From assembly GCA_002394305.1 (NCBI GenBank), contig DGTM01000043.1:5250-25351 (forward strand): a stretch of 20,102 nt of DNA, written 5' to 3'. The notes under the pieces are model-generated. The model searched no databases, was not told where the DNA came from, and was given only the letters and a program-made list of their open reading frames with translations. Each line of letters starts with the position of its first letter. Position 1 is the first letter of the stretch. Below, piece after piece: positions 1 through 6,484 of this stretch. Both the position numbers and the translations under genes were made by a program. This DNA comes from Prevotellaceae bacterium UBA4336 (GTDB lineage Bacteria > Bacteroidota > Bacteroidia > Bacteroidales > Bacteroidaceae).

Positions 1-1559
1 AGCTGTCCGCCCTCGTCGTAGCCGACGTATCCTGGAGGTGCGCCGATGAGCCGTGTCACGCTGAACTTCTCCTGATACTCGCTCATGTCGATGCGGGTCA
101 TCATCGACTCGTCGTCGAAGAGGTACTCTGCCAGCGCCTTGGCGAGCTCCGTCTTGCCCACGCCTGTGGAGCCGAGGAAGATGAAGGAGCCGATGGGGCG
201 CTTGGGGTCCTGCAGACCGGCGCGGCTGCGGCGCACGGCATTGCTGACGGCTGCGATGGCTTCCTCCTGACCGATGACGCGCTTGTGCAGCTCGTCCTCG
301 AGGTGGAGCAGTTTCTCTGTCTCGCTGGTCTGCATCTTGCTGACGGGGATGCCCGTCCAGCGGCTCACGACGTCGGCGATGTCGTCGGCAGTCACCTCGT
401 CGCGAAGCAGCTTGCTGCTGACGGTAGAGCACTCGGCAATCTGCTTCTCGAGCTCTGGAAGTTTGGAGTATCGAATCTCGGCAACGCGGGCATAGTCGCC
501 ATCACGTTCTGCCTGTTCGGCCTCGCGGCGGAGCTGCTGCATGCGGTCCTTCAGGGTTTGCACCTGGTCGGCCTGACGCTTCTCATCCTCCCACTGCTTT
601 CGCATCTTCTGCTCCTGCTCGCGCAGGTCGGCAATCTCTTTCTCGATGTTGGCGAGCTTGGCAGCCCCCTCCCCGTTTCCCCCTTGCGGTTGTGCCTTTA
701 CCTCGCGGCGGATGGCTTCGCGCTCTATCTCGAGCTGCGAGAGCCGACGGGTGATTTCGTCCAGTTCCTCGGGCACGGAGTCGCGCTCCATGCGGAGTTT
801 GGCGGCTGCCTCGTCCATGAGGTCGATGGCCTTATCGGGCAGGAAGCGCTCGGTGATATAGCGCTGCGAGAGCTGCACGGCGGCAATGACGGCGTCGTCC
901 TGGATGCGCACTTTGTGGTGATTCTCGTAGCGTTCCTTCAGTCCGCGCAGGATGCTGATGCTGGAGAGGGTGTCCGGCTCGTCGACCATGACGGTCTGGA
1001 ATCGTCGCTCCAGGGCCTTGTCCTTCTCGAAGTACTTCTGGTATTCGTCGAGCGTCGTAGCGCCGATGCTGCGCATCTCGCCGCGTGCCAATGCGGGCTT
1101 CAGGATGTTGGCAGCGTCCATCGCGCCTTCGCCCTTGCCTGCTCCGACCAGGGTGTGAATCTCGTCGATAAAGAGGATGATGCCTCCGTTGCTCTCCGTC
1201 ACCTCCTTGACCACGTTCTTCAGTCGTTCCTCGAACTCGCCCTTGTACATGGCGCCGGCTATGAGGGCACCCATGTCGAGGCTGTAGAGCTGTTTGTTCT
1301 TCAGGTTCTCGGGCACGTCGCCGCGCAGGATGCGGTGGGCCAGTCCCTCCACGATGGCTGTCTTGCCCGTGCCGGGTTCGCCGATGAGGATAGGATTGTT
1401 CTTCGTGCGTCGCGAGAGGATTTGCAGCACACGGCGTATCTCGTCGTCGCGGCCGATGACGGGGTCGAGCTTTCCGGCCCTTGCCTCGTCCACGAGGTTG
1501 CGGGCATACTTCTGCAGGCTCTTCTCCTCGGTTTGCTGATTCTGGTTGTTCTGTATCAT
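1..1559 (-). CDS. clpB: ClpB-type disaggregase lacking the N-terminal domain (3' end off window)
   Basis: This is an AAA+ chaperone that, with DnaK/DnaJ/GrpE, threads aggregated proteins through a hexameric cytoplasmic ring. About 519 residues are visible. NBD1 starts almost at once: LVDEARAGKLDPVIGRDDE is at about 22-40 and the Walker A GEPGTGKT at 60-67. The Walker B region reads ILFIDEIHTLVGAGKGEG. The coiled-coil middle domain spans roughly 265-400, and the start of NBD2 shows Walker A GSTGVGKTE; the sequence then runs off the edge at GYDEGGQ. The usual Clp_N domain (about 145 residues) is absent. The ATG at 1559 follows a good AAAGGAG site, and an in-frame TAA lies about 30 bases upstream, so there is no longer form. 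A G-rich repeat element lies in frame at residues 289-299. Identity is firm; the missing domain is seen directly. Confidence 0.95.
   Translation of the reverse strand, partial: MIQNNQNQQTEEKSLQKYARNLVDEARAGKLDPVIGRDDEIRRVLQILSRRTKNNPILIGEPGTGKTAIVEGLAHRILRGDVPENLKNKQLYSLDMGALIAGAMYKGEFEERLKNVVKEVTESNGGIILFIDEIHTLVGAGKGEGAMDAANILKPALARGEMRSIGATTLDEYQKYFEKDKALERRFQTVMVDEPDTLSSISILRGLKERYENHHKVRIQDDAVIAAVQLSQRYITERFLPDKAIDLMDEAAAKLRMERDSVPEELDEITRRLSQLEIEREAIRREVKAQPQGGNGEGAAKLANIEKEIADLREQEQKMRKQWEDEKRQADQVQTLKDRMQQLRREAEQAERDGDYARVAEIRYSKLPELEKQIAECSTVSSKLLRDEVTADDIADVVSRWTGIPVSKMQTSETEKLLHLEDELHKRVIGQEEAIAAVSNAVRRSRAGLQDPKRPIGSFIFLGSTGVGKTELAKALAEYLFDDESMMTRIDMSEYQEKFSVTRLIGAPPGYVGYDEGGQ
663..695 (-). 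repeat. G-rich in-frame repeat element inside clpB
   Basis: On the minus strand this 33-base segment encodes AQPQGGNGEGA in the ClpB middle domain. It aligns without gaps to 19900-19932 in valS with 26 of 33 bases identical, and both copies are read in the same frame (A-x-P-Q-G-x-x-G-x-G-A). A ClpB middle domain and a ValRS connective region have no shared ancestry, so a common mobile or duplicated element is the simplest explanation. Limits are approximate. Confidence 0.6.
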
Positions 1560-1755
1560 AGTATTCTCTCCTTTCGTCTTTTACGGATTTGTTTCACCTG
1601 TGTTTTACAAAGAGCGTGCAAAAGCCCGGCACATGGCTTCCGAGGCATCATCCAGAGGAGAGAAGCCGACAAAATGGCGCAAAACAGGACATAATGGCGA
1701 AAGGAAAAGCACGGCACGCCAAGCGACACACCCCCGTCCTCCGCAGAGCAAAAGG
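1560..1755. other. clpB upstream region, no clear promoter
   Basis: This stretch lies between the asnS terminator and clpB. It holds the clpB ribosome-binding site (AAAGGAG, minus strand, about 1566-1575). I see no TAnnTTTG element, no CIRCE-like inverted repeat and no credible coding frame. AATGGCG occurs twice, at 1673 and 1693. The clpB promoter must be here if the hairpin at 1760-1792 terminates asnS, but I cannot place it. Confidence 0.4.
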
Positions 1756-1759
1756 AAAA

Positions 1760-1792
1760 GCGCCCAGCTCTTATCTCGGAAGAGCTAGGCGC
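1760..1792 (-). terminator. Rho-independent terminator of the purB-rluB-asnS operon
   Basis: Bases 1760-1772 pair with 1780-1792 at 12 of 13 positions (single C/A mismatch at 1765/1787) around a 7-base loop. Two further A-T pairs are possible at 1758-1759/1793-1794. Read on the minus strand, the hairpin is followed by TTTTCCTTTT, a good U-tract. It lies about 175 bases after the asnS stop and 200 bases before clpB. On the plus strand the hairpin is followed by TTATTTT, so it could work both ways. The right arm in plus-strand terms is the first unit of the adjacent tandem array. Confidence 0.7.
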
Positions 1793-1953
1793 TTATTTTG
1801 GAAGAGCTAGGCGCTTATTTCGGAAGAGCTAGGCGCTTATTTCGGAAGAGCTAGGGTCTTTTTTCGGAAGAGCCAGGGTCTTATTTCGGAAGAGCCAGGG
1901 TCTTATTTTGGAAGAGCCAGGGTCTTATTTCGGAGGAGCCAGGCGCTTCTGCT
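1778..1953. repeat. Tandem array, eight 22-bp units, in the asnS 3' region
   Basis: Units begin with GGAAGAGC at 1778, 1800, 1822, 1844, 1866, 1888, 1910 and, as GGAGGAGC, at 1932: exact 22-bp spacing with no spacers. Two subtypes exist. Units 1-3 have CTAGGCGC after GGAAGAG; units 5-7 have CCAGGGTC. Unit 4 is a hybrid (CTAGGGTC) and unit 8 the reverse hybrid (CCAGGCGC). The array starts 13 bases after the asnS stop codon, so it is probably transcribed as 3' UTR. It is non-coding, since 22 is not a multiple of three and no open frame with coding character is seen. Confidence 0.9.
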
Positions 1954-1966
1954 CCTTTGGCGTTGT

Positions 1967-3418
1967 TTAGAACTCGGCGTTGCGCGGTGTCCTTGGGAAA
2001 GGAATGACGTCGCGGATGTTCTGCATGCCGGTGACGAAGAGGATGAGACGCTCGAAGCCCAGCCCAAAACCTGCGTGCGGGCAGGAGCCGTACTTGCGGG
2101 TGTCGAGGTACCACCACAGGTGTGTCATATCCATCTCGCGGCGCTTCACCTCGCTCATCAGCTTGTCGTAGCTCTCCTCGCGGACGCTGCCGCCGATGAT
2201 TTCACCAATCGACGGGAAGAGCACATCGGTGCCCTGCATGGTGGGGCCGGGGGCTACGGCTCCCTTGTAACCCACGCTGCCGCCGTCGGCCGTCTCCTGG
2301 TTCTGCTTCATGTAGAACGACTTGAACGAACGCGGATAGTCGGTCATGATGACGGGCTTCTTGAAGTGTTCCTCCACGAGGTAGCGTTCGTGCTCGCTGG
2401 CAAGGTCGTCGCCCCACTCGCAGGGGAACTCGAACTTCTTGCCGTTCTTGATGGCTTCCTGCAGGATGTTGATGCCTTCGGTATAGGGCAGGCGGACGAA
2501 CTCTTCCTTCAGCACGCCTTCGAGACGGGGAATCAGGTCTGCATTAGGTGTGAGGAATTTGTTGTTGTTGATGAACTCGAGGTCGTCCTTGCAGTTGTCG
2601 AGTGCCCAGCGGACGCAGTACTTGATGAAGTCCTCCTCAAGGTCCATCAGCTCTTCCTGGTCCATGAAAGCTATCTCGGGCTCAATCATCCAGAACTCAG
2701 CCAGATGGCGTGGTGTGTTGGAGTTCTCGGCACGGAAGGTGGGGCCGAAGGTGTAGATGGCTCCGAGAGCCGTTGCACCCAGCTCGCCCTCGAGCTGACC
2801 GCTGACGGTGAGGCTTGTCTGCTCGCCGAAGAAGTCGTCGTCGTAGATAATCTTGCCCTGCTCGTCCTTCTTCAGGTCGTAGAGGTTCTTGGTCGTCACC
2901 TGGAACATGTTGCCGGCACCCTCGCAGTCGCTCGCGGTGATGAGCGGTGTGTGGAAGTAGAAGTAGCCGTGCTCGTGGAAATAGGTGTGGATAGCCATCG
3001 CCATGTTGTGGCGGATGCGCAGGATGGCACCGAACGTGTTGGTGCGCGGACGCAGGTGGGCCACCGTGCGGAGGTACTCCCAGCTGGCGCCCTTCTTCTG
3101 CAGAGGATAGGTGTTGTCGCAGTCACCGAGAATCTCGATGGCCGTGGCCTGTATCTCGCTGGCCTGACCTGCGGCAGGGCTCTCCACGAGCTTGCCCTCG
3201 ACGGAGAGGCAGGCACCCGTCGTGATGCGCTTCAGGGTCTCCTCGTCGAACTTGGCATCATCGCCGACAATCTGCACATTCTTTATCGTGCTGCCATCGT
3301 TCAGGGCAATGAAGAATATGCCCTTCGAGCCGCGTTTCGAACGCACCCAACCCTTGACGCAAATATCACTCCCGTATGCTGTGCACTTCAGTGCATCAAT
3401 TACCTTTGTTCTTTTCAT
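1967..3418 (-). CDS. asnS: Asparaginyl-tRNA synthetase
   Basis: This cytoplasmic class IIb synthetase charges tRNA-Asn with asparagine. It has 483 residues. An N-terminal OB-fold anticodon-binding domain (about 1-110, VKGWVRSKRGSKGIFFIALNDGS) is followed by the class II catalytic core. Motif 2 reads FRAENSNTPRHLAEFWMIEPE-like at about 230-250, and motif 3 is GFGLGFERL near the C-terminus, ending in IPFPRTPRNAEF. AsnRS rather than AspRS is indicated by the close AsnRS-type wording throughout and the inserted segment around 180-215 (NLYDLKKDEQGK), which is usual in Bacteroidetes AsnRS. It starts 36 bases after the rluB-like stop on the same strand and is the last gene of the purB operon; the terminator follows at 1760-1792. 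Confidence 0.97.
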   Translation of the reverse strand: MKRTKVIDALKCTAYGSDICVKGWVRSKRGSKGIFFIALNDGSTIKNVQIVGDDAKFDEETLKRITTGACLSVEGKLVESPAAGQASEIQATAIEILGDCDNTYPLQKKGASWEYLRTVAHLRPRTNTFGAILRIRHNMAMAIHTYFHEHGYFYFHTPLITASDCEGAGNMFQVTTKNLYDLKKDEQGKIIYDDDFFGEQTSLTVSGQLEGELGATALGAIYTFGPTFRAENSNTPRHLAEFWMIEPEIAFMDQEELMDLEEDFIKYCVRWALDNCKDDLEFINNNKFLTPNADLIPRLEGVLKEEFVRLPYTEGINILQEAIKNGKKFEFPCEWGDDLASEHERYLVEEHFKKPVIMTDYPRSFKSFYMKQNQETADGGSVGYKGAVAPGPTMQGTDVLFPSIGEIIGGSVREESYDKLMSEVKRREMDMTHLWWYLDTRKYGSCPHAGFGLGFERLILFVTGMQNIRDVIPFPRTPRNAEF

Positions 3419-3454
3419 GTTATAGATTGTGATTTGTCAATTATGTATACAGTC

Positions 3455-4732
3455 TTACTCGAACGCACCCATGCGGAGCATGTTCACCTCCTGCTCGGTG
3501 AGGAAGCGCCAGTCGCCGCGGCGGACGTTCTTCTTTGTCAGGCCGGCAAAGTAGACGCGGTCCAGACGGATGACTTTGTAGCCAAGGTGTTCGAAGATGC
3601 GACGCACGATGCGGTTGCGCCCACTGTGAATCTCGATGCCCACCTGCTTGCGGTCTGTCTCGCTGGCATACTCGATGGCATCGGCATGTATCTCGCCGTC
3701 GTCCAGCTCGATGCCTTCTGCTATCTGGCGCATGTCGGCAGCAGAGACGTTCTTGTCAAGGAAGACGTGGTAGATCTTCTTCTTGAGGTACTGGGGATGC
3801 GTCAGCTTTGTAGCCAGTTCGCCGTCGTTGGTGAGCAGGAGCACACCCGTGGTGTTGCGGTCCAGACGGCCTACGGGATAGATGCGCTCGCGGCATGCCC
3901 CCTTCACGAGGTCCATCACCGTCTTGCGGTTCTGCGGGTCGTCGCTGGTGGTCACATAGTCCTTGGGCTTGTTGAGCAGCACGTAGACCTTCTTCTCGAT
4001 GTTGACCTGCTGGTCGTGGAAGAGGACGACATCAGAGCGCTTCACCTTTGTGCCAAGCTCGGTGACGACCTCGCCGTTGACCTTCACCACGCCTGCCTCG
4101 ATGAAGCTGTCTGCTTCGCGACGGCTGCAAACGCCGGCGTTGGCAAGGTATTTGTTCAGGCGGATTGGCTCGTCCGGGTCGGTGTGTGTCTCGCGATACT
4201 CTATCTGTTTCTTCATGCTGTACTTGGCATGAGGATTATAGTCTGCTGTGCGTTGGCGGAAGCCGCCCTTGGCTCCCCGCGGAGCATAGCCCTCGCCGTC
4301 GCGGTTGTAACGGGGACGGGGCTGATAGCCGCCTTCGCGCTGTTGGTAACCGCCTTCGCGCGGCTGATAGCCTCCCTCGCGATTGTAGCGGGGACGCGGC
4401 TGGTAGCCGCCTTCGCGCTGTTGGTAACCTCCCTCGCGACTGTAGCGGGGACGCTGCTGGTAGCCGCCTTCGCGCTGTTGGTAACCACCTTCGCGCGGCT
4501 GATAGCCTCCCTCGCGATTGTAGCGGGGACGCTGTTGGTAACCGCCTTCGCGCGGCTGATAGCCTCCCTCGCGATGGCTGGTGCTGTATGCGCTGCGACT
4601 GATGCGGGGACGCATCGGACGGCCCTCACCACCCTGGTTCTCATGATTGTTACCCTGAGGACGGTAGCCGTCGCGGCGACCGCTGTTCTCTGATTCGGAG
4701 AATTGCTCTCTCCAGTTTTCTTCGTTGCTCAT
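3455..4732 (-). CDS. RluB/RsuA-family pseudouridine synthase with REGGYQ-repeat N-terminal tail
   Basis: The product probably isomerises a uridine in rRNA (RluB-like, 23S) to pseudouridine. Of 425 residues, the first ~180 are a low-complexity, Arg/Gly/Tyr/Gln-rich tail with ten REGGYQ copies (about 54-143). An S4 RNA-binding domain follows at about 188-245 (LNKYLANAGVCSRREAD), then the synthase core with the catalytic Asp291 in GRLDRNTTG and a C-terminal GRNRIVRRIFEHLGY motif. I chose ATG 4732 (MSNEENWREQ) over the in-frame ATG at 4804 because it is preceded by AAGAGAG and the extra 24 residues look non-coding. It lies between purB (82-bp gap) and asnS (36-bp gap). Exact target (rluB versus another RsuA member) is not decided by sequence alone. 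Confidence 0.93.
   Translation of the reverse strand: MSNEENWREQFSESENSGRRDGYRPQGNNHENQGGEGRPMRPRISRSAYSTSHREGGYQPREGGYQQRPRYNREGGYQPREGGYQQREGGYQQRPRYSREGGYQQREGGYQPRPRYNREGGYQPREGGYQQREGGYQPRPRYNRDGEGYAPRGAKGGFRQRTADYNPHAKYSMKKQIEYRETHTDPDEPIRLNKYLANAGVCSRREADSFIEAGVVKVNGEVVTELGTKVKRSDVVLFHDQQVNIEKKVYVLLNKPKDYVTTSDDPQNRKTVMDLVKGACRERIYPVGRLDRNTTGVLLLTNDGELATKLTHPQYLKKKIYHVFLDKNVSAADMRQIAEGIELDDGEIHADAIEYASETDRKQVGIEIHSGRNRIVRRIFEHLGYKVIRLDRVYFAGLTKKNVRRGDWRFLTEQEVNMLRMGAFE
4304..4573 (-). repeat. Intragenic REGGYQ-coding tandem repeats
   Basis: About 270 bases encode ten REGGYQ heptad-like units, arranged as REGGYQP/REGGYQQ with RPRYN or RPRYS spacers after units 2, 5, 7 and 10. Similarity is also strong at DNA level, with blocks such as CGCGAAGGCGG recurring, so slippage or recombination could change copy number in frame. 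The protein segment is predicted disordered and basic, which suits nonspecific RNA contact. Confidence 0.85.
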
Positions 4733-4814
4733 TTCTCTCTTAGATAAATGTGTATGTAATGTATTAGCTGTCCCCTTTGTCCCTTCCCTCGCGGGTTGGA
4801 GCAAGGGGTGTTTC

Positions 4815-6158
4815 TCAAATTCCTGTATATGTATATGGTGTGATGGCTCGCAGTTCTTCCTTCACGGATTCGCTGACGTCGAGCCCTTCGATAAAGTTCT
4901 TGATTGTTGCCTCGTCAATGCCCTTGCCCGTCCGGGTGAGCGCCTTGAGCGCCTCATAGGGGTGTGGATAAGCCTCGCGGCGGAGAATGGTCTGAATGGC
5001 TTCGGCACAGACAGCCCAGCAGCCCTCCAGGTCGCGGCGGATGGCATCCTCGTTGAGGACAAGCTTGCGCAGGCCCTTCAAGGTGCTCTGTATGCTGATG
5101 AGCACGTGTCCCATAGGCACACCGACGTTGCGGAGCACGGTGCTGTCCGTGAGGTCGCGCTGCAAGCGGCTGATGGGCAGCTTCTGGCTCAGGTGCGACA
5201 GGATGGCATTAGCCATGCCAAGGTTGCCTTCGGAGTTCTCGAAGTCGATGGGATTCACCTTGTGGGGCATTGCACTGGAGCCCACCTCGCCTGCCTTTAT
5301 CTTCTGGCGGAAGTACTCCATCGAGACGTACTGCCAGAAGTCGCGGTCCAGGTCGATGATGATGGTGTTGATGCGCTTCATGGCATCGAACACAGCGCCC
5401 AGACAGTCGTAGTTGCTTATCTGTGTGGTATATTCCTCGCGCTCGAGGCCGAGACTCTCGCTGACAAAACGGCGGCCGAACTCGCGCCAGTCCTGCTGCG
5501 GGTAGGCCACGTGGTGAGCGTTGAAGTTGCCTGTGGCTCCGCCGAACTTGGCCGTGACAGGGCAGGCACGGAGCATGTCGAGCTGTCGCTGCAGACGGTA
5601 GACGAACACCTGAACCTCCTTGCCCAAACGCGTGGGGCTGGCAGGCTGACCATGTGTCTTAGCCAGCATGGGCACGTCCTTCCAATCGTCGGCATACTGC
5701 GCAAGCTGGGCTATCAGTTCCTCGACGAGAGGATAGTAGACCTGCTCCAAGGCTTCCTTGATGCTAAGGGGAACACTGGTATTGTTGATGTCCTGACTGG
5801 TAAGGCCGAAATGGATGAACTCCTTGTAGGCGTCGAGCCCGCCGATGCGGTCGAACTGCTCCTTGATGTAATACTCCACAGCCTTGACGTCGTGGTTCGT
5901 GACGGACTCGATGTCCTTGACGCGCTGTGCGTCCTGCTCCGTGAAGTTGCGGTAGATGTCGCGAAGGCTATCGTCGCTGACAGGGAAGCCCTGCAGCTGC
6001 GGCAAGGGAAGATGAACAAGGGCGATGAAATATTCCACCTCGACACGGACACGATAGCGGATGAGTGCATACTCTGAGAAAAAAGCCGCCAAGGGCTCCG
6101 TTTTGCTCCTGTATCGCCCGTCGACAGGCGACACAGCAGTCAGCATATCCAGTTCCAT
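4815..6158 (-). CDS. purB: Adenylosuccinate lyase
   Basis: This enzyme makes fumarate from both SAICAR and adenylosuccinate, in purine synthesis. It has 447 residues and an all-helical aspartase/fumarase-superfamily fold. The superfamily signature is SSAMPHKVNPIDFENSEGNL-like, at about 285-305. The region TSQDINNTSVPLSIKEA (about 118-135) carries a substrate loop, and KTHGQPASPTRLGKEV (about 165-180) a catalytic His. I start at MELDMLTAVSPVDGRYRS (6158), as is usual for Bacteroidales homologues; an in-frame ATG at 6167 adds only three residues. It is the first gene of the minus-strand operon, with a matching promoter at 6200-6231 divergent from ftsK. The C-terminus (TPYTYTGI) is intact. Confidence 0.97.
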   Translation of the reverse strand: MELDMLTAVSPVDGRYRSKTEPLAAFFSEYALIRYRVRVEVEYFIALVHLPLPQLQGFPVSDDSLRDIYRNFTEQDAQRVKDIESVTNHDVKAVEYYIKEQFDRIGGLDAYKEFIHFGLTSQDINNTSVPLSIKEALEQVYYPLVEELIAQLAQYADDWKDVPMLAKTHGQPASPTRLGKEVQVFVYRLQRQLDMLRACPVTAKFGGATGNFNAHHVAYPQQDWREFGRRFVSESLGLEREEYTTQISNYDCLGAVFDAMKRINTIIIDLDRDFWQYVSMEYFRQKIKAGEVGSSAMPHKVNPIDFENSEGNLGMANAILSHLSQKLPISRLQRDLTDSTVLRNVGVPMGHVLISIQSTLKGLRKLVLNEDAIRRDLEGCWAVCAEAIQTILRREAYPHPYEALKALTRTGKGIDEATIKNFIEGLDVSESVKEELRAITPYTYTGI

Positions 6159-6199
6159 ATAATGCAATAATATAATGTGAGCCTATTCAAAAGCGGCTG

Positions 6200-6231
6200 C
6201 AAAGGTACGAAAAAAAGAATGAAACGCAAAA
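6200..6231 (-). promoter_or_regulatory. purB promoter, Bacteroidetes type
   Basis: On the minus strand TACCTTTG (6207 to 6200) fits the -7 consensus TAnnTTTG, and TTTTG (6231 to 6227) fits the -33 element. They are separated by exactly 19 bases, as is typical for the primary sigma factor of Bacteroidetes. The -7 box ends about 40 bases before the purB start. Confidence 0.75.
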
Positions 6232-6445
6232 CGAAAGCAGAAGTTTTTCTTTTTATTTCCAGACAGAAGGACTTTCCCTCGGTGCGGCAGGCACTCCGGC
6301 AGGGACAAACTCCGGGCAATCGGCCGATACAGACAACAAAGCCGGGCTGCTTTCACAACAGCTCCAACCGTAACTTTCAACACAGAAATACAGAAAACAG
6401 AGGAAAATAATTCAGCGAAAAACGATATGTCTGAGATTTTTTCCG

Positions 6446-6453
6446 TATCTTTG
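6446..6453 (+). promoter_or_regulatory. ftsK operon promoter (-7 box)
   Basis: TATCTTTG is a full match to TAnnTTTG, 32 bases before the ftsK ATG. I see no clear -33 TTTG at the right spacing. The rest of the 317-bp divergent region between purB and ftsK (6168-6484) shows no other gene or strong structure. Confidence 0.65.
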
Positions 6454-6484
6454 CACCCGCATTAAAATAAAGGAAACACAAAGC

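Noticed and set aside
285..1694. Long open frame on the plus strand opposite clpB, with similar long frames opposite asnS/rluB (2075-4693), purB (4725-6077) and, on the minus strand, ftsK (7079-9046).
   Set aside because: They lie antisense to well-recognised genes, their translations are Leu/Val/Ala/His-rich with no domain character, and they arise from the high GC third-position bias of the real genes.
1778..1953. The 22-bp arrays here and at 15060-15180 as CRISPR arrays.
   Set aside because: Units abut each other with no unique spacers, and no cas genes are present.
1560..1966. A frameshifted remnant of the ClpB N-domain upstream of clpB.
   Set aside because: No frame on the minus strand reads like Clp_N; the region is repeats, a terminator and AT/GC-mixed sequence.
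6177..6410. A 77-residue open frame between purB and ftsK.
   Set aside because: It covers the purB promoter, its translation is low-quality, and no ribosome site or family is visible.
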